Assembly: GCA_023362775.1 (NCBI GenBank)
Contig: JALMGJ010000002.1
Span: 33,695,414-33,759,413, forward strand
DNA: 64,000 nt
Direction of reading: 5' to 3'
Source of the DNA: Charina bottae
Lineage: Eukaryota; Chordata; Lepidosauria; Squamata; Charinaidae
How positions within the stretch are numbered: the first letter of the stretch is position 1; each line of letters starts with the position of its first letter. Positions 10,481-20,549 of the stretch are shown here, piece by piece. The position numbers were made by a program, and so were the translations under genes. A model generated the notes under the pieces. It was not told the origin of the DNA, searched no databases, and worked only from the letters and a program-made list of their open reading frames with translations.

Positions 10481-10796
10481 AATATTCTCTTCGATTGACC
10501 GGTTAATGTTTTAACCAAGCAAATCTATGTTCAGTGGCTTGGTTGTGATTGATTTTCTTTTGGAAAATTGCAATACACACAAGTTCAAGTGGACTTTTTG
10601 TTTTGCTCTTAGTTTCTCATGGAACCCCATCAAGTCATGGCCAGAAATGCATAACTAAGTTACTGCTTTTGAATCCCCAACTTTCAGTCTTAATGTTGTA
10701 TTGGAGGTGCATTTGGGGACTTGTAACATTACTTTCAGAAGTTTGGAAGGTACCACTTGTGTGAAGTTCATGTTTTAATATTAAGATAGGGAGAAC

Positions 10797-10853
10797 TCAT
10801 GGTCTCCCAGTTTCTATCCTGGTGTCTTAAACACTACACCAAACTGGCTCTTG
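10797..10853 (-). mobile_element. MIR/CORE-type SINE head fragment
   Basis: On the minus strand this reads AGCCAGTTTGGTGTAGTG, followed by the rest of the tRNA-like head seen in complete copies such as 10939-11160. It is truncated to the A-box half. Confidence 0.6.
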
Positions 10854-10938
10854 GCATTCTGTATAGCTGGATTTATTAGTGTACATGTTTATACTTGGTC
10901 CCTATAGATAGTTTATATTTATATGTGAAGTTTATATA

Positions 10939-11160
10939 GAGCCAGTTTGGTGTAGTGGTTAAGGCACCAGGCTAGAAACCAGGAGACACTGAGTTCTTGT
11001 CCCGCCTTAGGAACAAAGCCAGATGGGTGACCTTGGGCCAGTCCCTCTCCCTCAGCCCTAGGAAGAAGAAGAAGGTGAGGGCAAACCACTTCCGAAAATC
11101 TTGCAGAGACTTGTCCAGGCAGTCTCCAGGAGTCAACACTGACTTGAAGGCACAAAGAAA
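10939..11160 (+). mobile_element. tRNA-head SINE with Bov-B-like tail (middle-repeat family)
   Basis: The head is GAGCCAGTTTGGTGTAGTGG (A box), with a B-box-like GAGTTCTTGTCCCGCC. The body holds GGGTGACCTTGGGCCAGTCC, and the 3' part holds CTTGTCCAGGCAGTCTCC. The word AAGTTTATATA occurs at 10928-10938 and 11161-11171, an 11-bp target duplication. The same head occurs with a different 3' end in the CORE/L2-tail copies at 31357, 40538, 48942 and 63687. Confidence 0.75.
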
Positions 11161-11171
11161 AAGTTTATATA

Positions 11172-11700
11172 TACATAAGCATAAGTATTAAAAGTCTGAT
11201 AAATACACTTGGCACTAAGCTTGTGTAGCAATAAACAGCCCTTGTTCACTGTGTGTGCATGTCTGGCTTTATTCCTTCCCACCCTTCAACAATCCCCATC
11301 TATATTTCAGTCTTTTCTTGGGCAAGCAGGAAGCTGTGTCTGCTATTTTGAGGATCTGCTTTCAGATCCTTGTGATTGGGATTTTTATCTGGCAGTCTCC
11401 TTCTATTTTTGGAACCCACATTTCATTTTTCTCTTTCAGCACAGTATCCCTGAAGGACAGAAAAACAATAGTAAAACACATAAAATAAGAAAAGGAATAA
11501 GTGTCCAAGCATGTAATGGAATATTGGGAACAGAGATGAAATGAAGAAGCAGGAAGGAGGTCAAACAAATAAGGAGAGCTATAAATCCATGTCTTGTCTG
11601 GATGTTGACTTTTATGAAATGTCCACTCTTCAACAAACATGTCAAAAAGAGAAATATTGAGAGCTCCTTGTGAGGAAATATATTTGCTCACAGATCACTC
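11172..11700. other. No recognised feature
   Basis: This is AT-rich intergenic sequence. Only short frames are present and none resembles a known protein. I see nothing else. Confidence 0.4.
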
Positions 11701-12246
11701 CCTTTGTATATCCTTGCTACTGATTGTTATCAAAGCTTCATGTGGGTCCTAGTGACACAAGGGAGAGTGAGTGAGCAAATCAGTAGACCCAATAATGGGT
11801 TGCACACCTTTAGGTGCAAGAACAACAATCAAATGCATCCTGTAATTCATGATCAGTCCCCCACATGGATGGGTAGGAATTTTGGCCCATCTCACCAGGG
11901 AAAATTGCTTCAGCTCAATAGGATTTGGAAGGTTTTTTTGACATGAATTGCTTGTTTCAGATCTGTCCCAACATACCTATGAGGTTTCACTCTGGACTTT
12001 GGCTTGGCCATTCCAAAACATTGACTTTGTTCTTTTATTTATTTATTTATTTATAAAATATATATCACCGCCCATCTCCCTCCACTGGAGGGTCTCTGGG
12101 CGGTTTACAACAAAATAATAAAAACAAAAAACATAAAATATACATAAAATATAAAATACAAAATTATAAAACAAGATTAAAATCCAAGAGGCAAGAGTGG
12201 TAAAACGATCTTACTTAATCCAATGTAGGAGAGGAGCTCTCTAAGG

Positions 12247-12443
12247 CAGAGCTTTCCAAACTGTGTGTCATCATCAGCGCTTCCGGGTTTTCCCGCGGTG
12301 ACACACCAACTGCAGAGCGCAAAACCCGAAAGCGGCAGCAGCGCTTCCGGGTTTTTGCGCGCTGCCACACTTCTGGGTTTTCCCGCGGTGACACACCAAC
12401 ACCGGTTGGTGTGTCGCGGCGGGAAAAACTTTGGAAAGCCCTG
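12247..12443. mobile_element. GC-rich hAT-type MITE, copy 3
   Basis: The ends are CAGAGCTTTCCAAACTG and CTTTGGAAAGCCCTG. The flanks CTCTAAGG (12239-12246) and CTCGAAGG (12444-12451) match at 7 of 8 positions, which fits an 8-bp hAT duplication. The insertion is inside the CR1/L2 LINE. Confidence 0.8.
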
Positions 12444-12459
12444 CTCGAAGGTATTAGCC

Positions 12460-14065
12460 ATCCCCAAGAGTGACTATTCCTTCCTTGGTCCCAAGCAAGG
12501 CGGCAGAGCCAGGTTTTCAGGTTCTTCCAGAAGGTCTGGAGTGAAGGAGCTAATCTCACCTCCGGGGGCAAGTTGTTCCACAGGGCGGGAGCTACTGCAG
12601 AGAAGGCACGCCTCCTGGACCCCGCCAGATGGAACTCTCTTATACATGGGGTCCGTAGCATGCCCTCTCTGCATGATCAGGTGGGACGGGTGGATGTATT
12701 GGGGATGAGGCGGTCCCTCAGGTAACCTGGCCCCATGCCATGTAGGGCTTTAAAGGTGATAACCAACACCTTGAATTGGACCCGGAAGCAAACTGGTACC
12801 CAATGCAGCTCACGCAACAACGGTGTTATATGTGCCAATCTAGGGGCACCAGCAATGGACCGTGCAGCTGCATTCTGGACCAGCTGAAGCTTCCGGATAC
12901 TCTTCAAGGGTAGCCCCATGTAGAGCGCATTACAGTAGTCTATATGCGAGATAACAAGGGCATGAGTGACTGTTCGAAGGGCCTCCTGATCCAAGAACAG
13001 GCGTAACTGGCGCACAACACGAAGTTGTGCAAAAGCCCTTCTGGCCATGACTGCCACCTGCTCGTCGAGCAAGAGTCGTGAGTCCAGGAGGACCCCCAGA
13101 TTCCGCACCGGATCTGTCTGGGGCAGTGCAACCCCATCCAGAACCAAAGATGATAATGTCCCAGATGGGGAAGAGCCATTAATCCACAGCCACTCCGTCT
13201 TACCAGGGTTCAGTTGAAGCCTGTTGGACCCAATCCAGGCCCCTACAGCCCCCAGGCACCGAGAAAGAGCAGTCACAGCATCACTTACCTCACCCGGGAC
13301 AGAGATATATAACTGAGTATCATCAGCATATTGATGATATCTTATCCCATGGTGGCGGATGATCTCACCCAGTGGTTTCATGTAAATGTTAAACAGGAGT
13401 GGAGAGAGAACCGAACCCTGCGGCACCCCACAAAGGAGGGGTCGAGGGTCGGATCTCTCGCTCCCTATCACCACTGATTGGGACTGGCCCTGAAGAAAGG
13501 AGGTGAACCAGCGCAAAACCATGCTGCCCACCCCCAACTCCCTGAGCCGACCCAAAAGGAGACCATGGTCAATGGTATCGAAAGCCGCTGAGAGGTCAAG
13601 GAGAGCTAGGATGGATGCACTGCCTCCATCCCGCTCCCGCCAGAGATCATCCATAAGTGCAACCAATGCTGTTTCTGTCCCATATCTAGGCCTGAAACCT
13701 GACTGAAAGGGGTCTAGATAATCTGTTTCATCCAGGATCCTCTGGAGCTGCAGTGCCACCACTTTCTCAACCACCTTCCCCATAAAGGGAAGGTGGGAGA
13801 CTGGGTGAAAATTGTCCAGCACCATAGGGTCCAGCGATGGTTTCTTGAGGAGGGGGTGCACCAATGCCTCCTTAAAGGCAGTTGGAAACACCCCCTCTCT
13901 CAAGGATGCATTGACCATCGCCTGGACCCAACCACATGTCACCCCCCTAGCTGCTTTCACCAGCCAGGAGGGGCATGGATCTAGATGACAAGTGGTGACG
14001 TTTGCTGCTCGAAGGATCCTGTCCACTTCCTCAGGTCCAACAGGATCAAACCGCCACTTTGCCAC
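12460..14065 (-). pseudogene. CR1/L2-type reverse transcriptase, frameshifted
   Basis: A 462-codon frame (12677-14065) runs from AKWRFDPVGPEEVDRIL into the reverse transcriptase. It includes PSWLVKAARG, FHPVSHLPFMGKVVEKVV, FQSGFRPRYGTETALVALMD, LLDLSAAFDTIDH (catalytic Asp), GVPQGSVLSPLLFNIYM and YHQYADDTQLYIS (catalytic Asp pair), and ends after GMGPGYLRDRL. The protein continues in another frame at about 12460-12661 (MLRTPCIREFHLAGSRRRAF, PALWNNLPPEVR), so one frameshift lies near 12670. The endonuclease half is missing. The catalytic motifs are intact, so decay is recent or limited, but the copy is not autonomous. Confidence 0.85.
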
Positions 14066-14229
14066 ATTGTCTTGCAGACTTGCTTGTACATTTCAGAATA
14101 TCCTCTTGCTGCATGACCTATTGTACATCAGTTTATGAGCAGATGGCTTGATATTCTCCTGCAGAAGTCTCTGATACAAAGCAGAATTTAGGCTTTGTTC
14201 AATGATAACAAGAAGTCCAGGTATTAAGG

Positions 14230-14460
14230 CAGGGGTGGGCAACATCAGGCCCGCGGGCCATATAAGGCCCACGGGGCTCCCACCTAAGACCCACGGGGCT
14301 CCCGCCCGCAAACCTCGCCCCCCAGTGCTTGTGATTGGCTCCCGCCCGCAAACTCCGCCCCCCGGTTTGCGGAAATCCCAGAAACCCCGCCCCCACCCCC
14401 CTGGTCCCCGGTTATAACTATCCAAATGGCCCTTGGCAGGAAAAAGCTTCCCCACCCCTG
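14230..14460. mobile_element. hAT-type MITE, second family (CAGGGGTGGGCAA ends)
   Basis: The ends are CAGGGGTGGGCAACATCAGG and AAAGCTTCCCCACCCCTG, and a perfect 8-bp duplication TATTAAGG lies at 14222-14229 and 14461-14468. The interior contains tandem GGGCCCGCGG and CCCGCCCGCAAAC motifs. No transposase is present. It lies inside the Tc1-like remnant. Confidence 0.85.
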
Positions 14461-14974
14461 TATTAAGGCAACGAAGCATTCTTAAATCATGGTAGGACTA
14501 CCTCCATGCTTGACAGTTGCTATGTACAATGCAATATTTGGTTTCTGCCTGACATAACACTCCTATATAGCCCCCAAATCTCCACTTTTAACTCACCTAT
14601 CCATAACATATTCCTCCAGAAATCTGGAAAATCATCTAGGTATTTTTTGACAAATTTGAGACATACACTGGTATCCTGCATAGTGAGTTATGGCCTCTCT
14701 ACTATCCTACAAATCCCATTTTTACAAGCATTGAGTTTTGTTATTATTTGTTATTTTTACTCTCTTTAGAGTAACTTGGTTTAGGATGTTGTGTGAATCA
14801 GATCACAGTGTTTGGCACTTTAGAGAATCCTATCTAAACTGGAATGCTATGTGCCAATCTCCAAGTGAGCAGATGCTTTGCATCAATGGATTCACTGTTA
14901 CACGAAGCTACAGACAAGCCTGCATCCCATCTCTCTGATCTATTTTTTGGACCCCAGATAGTAGTATTATTTTA

Positions 14975-15075
14975 TAGTAACATCTCATTTCTATTTTATT
15001 TTATTTTATTTATTATTTTAATACAATTTTATAGGCTATCTGACTCCTAATGACTCTGGGCAGCTTACAATTAAC
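14975..15075 (-). mobile_element. CR1/L2-like 3' tail remnant
   Basis: An ATTTTATTTTATTTATT run is followed by CTCTGGGCAGCTTAC, a degraded inverted LINE 3' tail. Only about 100 bp can be recognised. Confidence 0.4.
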
Positions 15076-17354
15076 CAATGGTGATTTAATTAACAATTCA
15101 TGGTTAAAATATTGTAGCTTACAATAATAGTTGATATATGACACTAAATCATAGCTTATATAACTATGGTTTATTGAATAAATCACAACAGGTAATTTCA
15201 CTCAGTACACTAAGGCAAAACCAAGCAAATCTTGATTAGTGCCATGTAAATTAGATCAATTTTGTTGTTGTTCAGTCATTAAGTCGTGTCTGACTCTTCG
15301 TGACCTCATGGACCATAGCACGCCAGGCCTTCCTGTCCACTGTCACCCGGAGTTTACTCAAATTCATGTTCATTACATCGGTGATGCTATCTAACCATCT
15401 CATCCTCTGCCGTCCCCTTCTCCTTTTGCCTTCAGTCTTTCCCACCATCAGGGTCTTTTCCAGTGAGTCCTCTCTTCGCATTAGGTGGCCAAAGTATTTG
15501 AGCTTCAGCTTCAGCATCTGTCCTTCCAATGAGCAGTCAGGGTTGATTTCCTTTAGGATTGACTGATTTGACCTCCTTGCAGTCCAAGGGACTCTCAAGA
15601 GTCTTCTCCAGCACCACAGTTCGAAAGCATCAATTCTTCGGCGCTCAGCCTTCCTTATGGTCCAACTCTCACAGCCAAACATTACTACTGGGAAAACCAT
15701 AGCTTTAACTATACGGGCCTTTGTCGGCAAGGTGATGTCTCTGCTTTTTAATATGCTGTCTAGGTTTGCCATAGCTTTCCTTCCAAGGAGCAAGCGTCTT
15801 TTAATTTAATGGCTGCAGTCACCGTCTGCGGTGATCTTGGAGCCCAAGAAAATAAAATCTGTCACTGCTTCCATTTCTTCCCCTTCTATTTGCCAGGAAG
15901 TGATGGGGCCAGATGCCATGATCTGAGTTTTTTAATGTTGAGTTTCAAGCCAGCTTTTGCACTCTCCTCTTTCACCCTCATCAAGAGGCTCTTTAGTTCC
16001 TCTTCGCTTTCTGCCATTAGGGTGGTATCGTCTGCATATCTGAGGTTGTTGATGCTTCTCCCGGCAATCTTAACTCCGGCTTGTGATTCTTCCAGCCCAG
16101 CATTTCTCATGATGTACTCTGCATATAAGTTAAATAAGCAGGGTGATAATATACAACCTTGTCGTACTCCTTTCCCAATTTTGAACCAGTCGGTTGTTCC
16201 ATGTCCGGTTCTAACTGCTGCTTCTTGACCCACATACAGGTTTCTCAGGAGACAGGTAAGGTGGTCTGGTATTCCCATCTCTTTAAGACTTTGCCACAGT
16301 TTGTTGTGATCCACACAATCAAAGGCTTTAGCATAGTCAATGAAGCACAAGTAGATGTTTTTCTGGAACTCTCTTGCTTTTTCCATGATCCAGCGAATGT
16401 TGGCAATCTGATCTCTAGTTCCTCTGCCTCTTCAAAACCCAGCTTGCACTTCTGGTAGCTCTCGGTTCACATACTGCTGAAGCCTAGCTTGTAGGATTTT
16501 GAGCATAACCTTGCTAGCATGTGAAATGAGTGCAATTGTACGGTAGTTTGAACATTCTTTGGCATTGTCCTTCTTTGGAATTGGAACGTAAACTGACCTT
16601 TTCCAATCCTGTGGCCACTGTTGAGTTTTCCAAATTTGTTGGCATATTGAGTGCAGCACTTTAACAGCATCATCTTTTAGGATTTTAAATAGCTCAGCTG
16701 GGATACCGTCTTCTCCGCTAGCTTTGTTGTTAGTAATGCTTCCTAAGGCCCACTTGACTTCACTCTCTAGAATGTCCCGCTCAAGGTCAGTGACCACACC
16801 ATCCTATTTATCAGGGATATTAACATTTTTCCTGTATAGTTCTTCTGTGTATTCTTGCCACCTCTTCTTAATCTCTTCTGCTTCTGTTAGGTCCCTGCCT
16901 TTTTTGTCCTTTATCATGCCCATCTTTGCACAAAACGTTCCCTTGATATCTCCGATTTTCTTGAAGAGATCTCTAGTCTTCCCCATTCTATTGTTTTCCT
17001 TGATTTCTTTGCATTGTTCATTTAAGAAGGCCTTCTTATCTCTCCTTGCTATTCTCTGGAAATCTGCATTCAGTTGGTTATATCTTTCCCTTTCTCCTTT
17101 GCCTTTTGCTTCCCTTCTTTCCTCAGTTATTTGTAAAGCCTCATCAGTCAGCCACTTTGCTTTCTTGCATTTCTTTTTCTTTGGGATGGTTTTAGTTGCT
17201 GCCTCCTGTACAATGTTACGAACCTCCATCCATAGGTTTTCAGGCACTCTGTCTACCAGATCTAATCCTTTAAATCTATTCCTCACCTCCACTGTATATT
17301 CATAAGGGATATGATTTAGGTCATACCTGAGTGGTCTAGTGGTTTTCTCTACGT

Positions 17355-17616
17355 CAGGGCTTTCCAAAGTGCCACCGCTGGCGACATACCTGGTGGCGGC
17401 GCGTGCACGGCGGCGGCACGGGAGGGGCGTGCGGCGGCGCGGGGAGCGTGCGGCGGCGCGGGGGGCGTGCGGCGGCGCGGGGGTCATGCGGCGGCGCGCG
17501 CGTGCATGGCGGCTGCTGTGCACGCACGCGCCGCCGCTTCCGGGTGGTGTGGCGACACACCACGCTGTGTGTGGCAACACACTTTTGTGTCACGACACAC
17601 AGTTTGGAAAGCTCTG
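17355..17616. mobile_element. GC-rich hAT-type MITE, copy 4
   Basis: It starts CAGGGCTTTCCAAAGTGCC and ends AGTTTGGAAAGCTCTG, with a perfect 8-bp duplication CTCTACGT at 17347-17354 and 17617-17624. The interior has CGGCGGCGCG repeats of very high GC and a GTGTGGCGACACAC palindrome near the right end. It is inserted in Bov-B copy 2. Confidence 0.85.
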
Positions 17617-18216
17617 CTCTACGTACTTCAATCTAAGCCTAAATTTTGCGATAAGGAGCTCATGATCTGAGCCACAGTCAGCTCCAGGTCTTGTTTTTGC
17701 TGATTGTATAGAGCTTCTCCATCTTTGGCTGCAAAGTACATAATCAATCTGATTTCGGTATTGACCATCTGGTGATGTCCATGTGTAGAGTCGTCTCTTG
17801 TGTTGTTGGAAAAGAGTGTTTGCTATGACCAGCGTGTTCTCTTGACAAAACTCTACTAGCCTTTGCCCTGCTTCATTTTGTACTCCGAGGCCGAACTTGC
17901 CTGTTATTCCGGTTATTTTTTGACTTCCTACTTTAGCATTCCAGTCCCCTATGATGAAAAGGACATCTTTTTTTGGTGTTAGTTCTAGAAGGTGTTGTAG
18001 GTCTTCATAGAACCGGTCAACTTCAATTTCTTCGGCATCAGTGGTTGGGGCATAGACTTGGATTACTGTAATGTTGAATGGTTTGCCTTGGATTTGAACT
18101 GAAAGCATTCTATCGTTTTTGAGGTTGTACTCCAGTACTGCCTTTCCCACTCTTTTATTGACTATGAGAGCTACTCCATTTCTTCTAAGGGATTCTTGCC
18201 CACAGTAGTATATACA

Positions 18217-19262
18217 CTGCTCAAAAAAATAAAGGGAACACTGAAATAAGACATCCTGGATCTGAATGAATGAAATATTCATATTAATTACTTTGTTCAT
18301 TACATAGTTGAATGTGCTGACAACAAAATCACACAAAAAGCAATGGAAATCAAATGTAAGCAACCCCTGGAGGTCTGGATGTGGAGTTACACTCAAAATT
18401 AACGTGGAAAAGAACACTACAGGCTGATCCAACGTTGATGTAATGTCCTTAAAACAAGTCAAAATGAGGCTCAGTAGTGTGTGTGGCCTCCACGTGCCTG
18501 TATGACCTCCCTACAACACCTGGGCATGCTCCTGATGAGGTGGCGGATGGTCTCCTGAGGGATCTCCTCCCACACCTGAAGCATCCCCCAACTCCTGGAC
18601 AGTCTGTGGTGCAATGTGGCGTTGGTGGCCCTCATACCACCCTCATGGAGTCTGTTTCTGACCGTTTGAGCAGCCACACGTACATTTGTGGCCCACTGGA
18701 GGTCATTTTGCAGGGCTCTGGCAGTGTTCCTCCTGTCCCTCCTTGCACAAAGGCGGAGGTAGCGGTCCTGCTGCTGGGTTGTTGCCCTCCTACGGCCTCC
18801 TCCACGTCTCCTGATGTACTGACCTGTCTCCTGGTAGCACCTCCATGCTCTGGACACTACGCTGACAGACACAGCAAACCTTCTTGCCACAGCTCGCATT
18901 GATGTGCCATCCTGGATGAGCTGCACTACCTGAGCCACTTGTGTGGGTTGTAGACTCCGTCTCATGCTACCACTAGAGTGGAAGCACCGCCAGCATTCAA
19001 AAGTGACCAAACCATCAGCCAGAAAGCATAGGAACTGAGAAGTGGTCTGTGGTCACCACCTGCAGATCCACTCCTTTATTGGGGATGTCTTGCTAACTGC
19101 CTATGCTTTCCACCTGTTGTCTATTCCATGTGCACAACAGCATGTGAAATTGATTGTCAATCAGTGTTGCTACCTAAGTGGACAGTTTGATTTCACAGAA
19201 GTGTGATTGACTTGGACTTACATTGTGTTGTTTCAGTGTTCCCTTTATTTTTTTGAGCAGCT
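18217..19262 (-). mobile_element. Tc1/mariner transposon, internally deleted
   Basis: The terminal inverted repeats are CACTGCTCAAAAAAATAAAG at the left and CTTTATTTTTTTGAGCAG at the right, with TA at both junctions. The element splits the Bov-B endonuclease reading DHY/IYYCGQ exactly. About 1.05 kb is shorter than a full Tc1-like element because most of the catalytic domain is missing (see the entry at 18471-19010). Confidence 0.85.
18471..19010 (-). pseudogene. Tc1-like transposase, catalytic core deleted
   Basis: The 179-codon frame starts with paired helix-turn-helix DNA-binding sequence: [40 protein letters not shown], and then a basic [14 protein letters not shown] linker. [17 protein letters not shown] follows, and after it the frame jumps within about 15 residues to the C-terminal end ([28 protein letters not shown]). 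The DDE catalytic segment that should lie between is absent. It could still bind the inverted repeats but cannot cut, so mobilisation would need an intact relative. Confidence 0.8.
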
Positions 19263-19800
19263 TATAATGGTCTCCTGAATTAAATTCACCCATTCCTGTC
19301 CATTTTAGTTCACTGATTCCCAAGATGTCGATTTTCAATCTTGTCATCTCATGTTTGACCACATCCAGCTTACCTTGATTCATAGATCTTACATTCCAGG
19401 TTCCTATGCAATATTGTTCTTTACAGCATCGGACTTTCCTTCCACTTCCAGACACATCCACAACTGAGCGTCCTTTCGGCTTTGGCCCAGCCGCTTCACT
19501 CTTTCTGGAGCTACTTGGAATTGCCCTCCGCTCTTCCCCAGTAGCATTTGGGACACCTTCTGACCTGAGGGGCTCATCTTCCGGCGTCATATCTTTTAGC
19601 CTTTTGATACTGTCCATGGATTTTCTTGGCAAGGATACTGGAGTGGTTTGCCATTTCCTCCTCCAGTGGACCACGTTTTGTCAGAACTCTCCATCATGAG
19701 CTGTCCGTCTTGACCTGACTTCATTGAGTTACGCAAGCCCCTTCGCCACGACAAGGCAGTGATCCATGAAGGGGAAATTAGATCAATATAAGGTATTTAT

Positions 19801-20162
19801 ATTTATAAGGTAAAAAGGGACATGGTGGCTCAGAAGGGGCATGGTCGCTCAGCGGGTAAGACGCCAGGCTTGTTGATCGGAATCACAATCACAAGTTCGG
19901 AGGTTCAAATCCCTAGCCCTGTGTGTGGAGTGAGCTCCCGCACTAGCTCCAGCTCTTGCCAACCTAGCAATTCAAAAGCATGAAAATGCAAGTAGATTAA
20001 TAGGTACCACTTCAGTGGGTAGGTAACAGCATTCCACGTGCGTCATGCGGCCACATGCGTCTTCGGACAACGCTGGCTCTTCGGCTAACAAACGGAGTTG
20101 AGCACCGGCCCCTAGAGTCGGACATGACTGCACAAATGTGCGGGGGGAACCTTTACCTTTTT
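19801..20162 (+). mobile_element. Sauria-type SINE with duplicated 5' head
   Basis: The tRNA-like head (GGGGCATGGTCGCTCAGCGG near 19836) is preceded by a partial second head (GGGACATGGTGGCTCAG near 19818). The Bov-B-like tail ends in ACCTTTACCTTTT. The target duplication AGGTATTTAT lies at 19791-19800 and at about 20163-20173, beside Bov-B copy 2. Confidence 0.8.
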
Positions 20163-20229
20163 AAGGTATTTATGATACCTCATTTGAATAGTAAACCATT
20201 TAGAATAACAGGTATCCAGAGTATTCACT

Positions 20230-20520
20230 CAAAGCACAAATGACCGGGCTCAACTTATCCTACTTTGGACACATGATGCAAAGACCCAGCTCTATGGGGA
20301 AGGCTCTGATGCTGGGAAAGGTGGAAGGAAAGAGAAGAAGAGGGGGACCAGCAGCAAGTGGGATGGACTCTGTTACAGTAGCAATGGGGGCACCTTTAGA
20401 AAGACCTGAAAGACCACGTTAGGGACAGATCGTCATGGAGAAAATCTATCTATGTGGTCACTAGGAGTCAAAAACGACTTGATGGCACATAATCAATCAA
20501 TCAATCAGTCAATCAATCAA
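20230..20520 (+). mobile_element. RTE-type LINE 3' fragment with TCAA-repeat tail
   Basis: The plus-strand reading has YFGHMMQRPSSMGKALMLGK and VEGKRRRGGPAASGMDSVTV, matching the RTE C-terminus (compare GHIMRRQDTLEKKLMLGKVE in Bov-B). It ends with GGAGTCAAAAACGACTTGAT and a TCAATCAA repeat instead of the Bov-B AAC tail, so it belongs to a different RTE family. It is strongly 5' truncated. Confidence 0.65.
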
Positions 20521-20549
20521 TCAAATATTTGTTTATTTGTTTATTTAAT

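Larger units (their letters stand above)
12036..14068 (-). mobile_element. CR1/L2-type LINE, 5'-truncated
   Basis: The 3' end is at 12036-12110, with a TTTATTTATTTA tail and the inverted GGGCGGTGATAT / GGGAGATGGGCGG-type motif. The coding part reaches 14068, where it stops inside a Tc1-like sequence. A hAT MITE (12247-12443) sits in the C-terminal coding region. Confidence 0.8.
11740..14960 (-). mobile_element. Decayed Tc1-like DNA transposon in three pieces
   Basis: Three segments (about 11740-12035, 14069-14229 and 14469-14960) read in order as one old Tc1-type transposase gene on the minus strand. The clearest stretch is in the middle segment (14093-14230), which on the minus strand reads SLNSALYQRLLQENIKPSAH, resembling the DDE-domain phrase NxxxYQRILxEN of Tc1 transposases. 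The first segment carries plus-strand TTGGCCATTCCAAAACATTG and the second TCTTGCTGCATGACC, which I recognise as antisense transposase motifs. A CR1/L2 LINE (12036-14068) and a hAT MITE (14230-14460) interrupt it. No intact frame remains. Confidence 0.55.
15272..19674 (-). pseudogene. Bov-B polyprotein, interrupted copy
   Basis: Pieces of the same polyprotein as 2853-5885 occur in order: 19174-19674 (N-terminus and start of endonuclease), 17617-18210 (endonuclease, IYYCGQESLRRNGVALIVNK and FIIGDWNAKVGS), 16804-17354 (linker), 16432-16797, 15886-16386 (reverse transcriptase with FIDYAKAFDCVDH and GVRQGCILSP, then LRYADDTTLMAES), and 15272-15793 (C-terminus). Besides the two transposon insertions, frames change near 15800, 16430 and 16800. 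It is dead, but reading-frame sequence is well kept. Confidence 0.85.
15261..19774 (-). mobile_element. Bov-B LINE, copy 2, full length with nested insertions
   Basis: A 13-bp direct repeat (AAATTAGATCAAT at 15248-15260 and 19775-19787) brackets the element. The 3' end at 15261 reads back as AACAACAACAAA after the terminal GTCGTGT motif, and the 5' end lies at 19774. Removing the hAT MITE (17355-17616) and the Tc1 insertion (18217-19262) leaves about 3.2 kb, the expected full length. Coding order on the minus strand is as in copy 1: TWNVRSMNQGKLDVVKHEM near 19400, the endonuclease, YADDTTLMAES near 16030, and the C-terminus ending SQTRLND near 15272. Confidence 0.9.
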
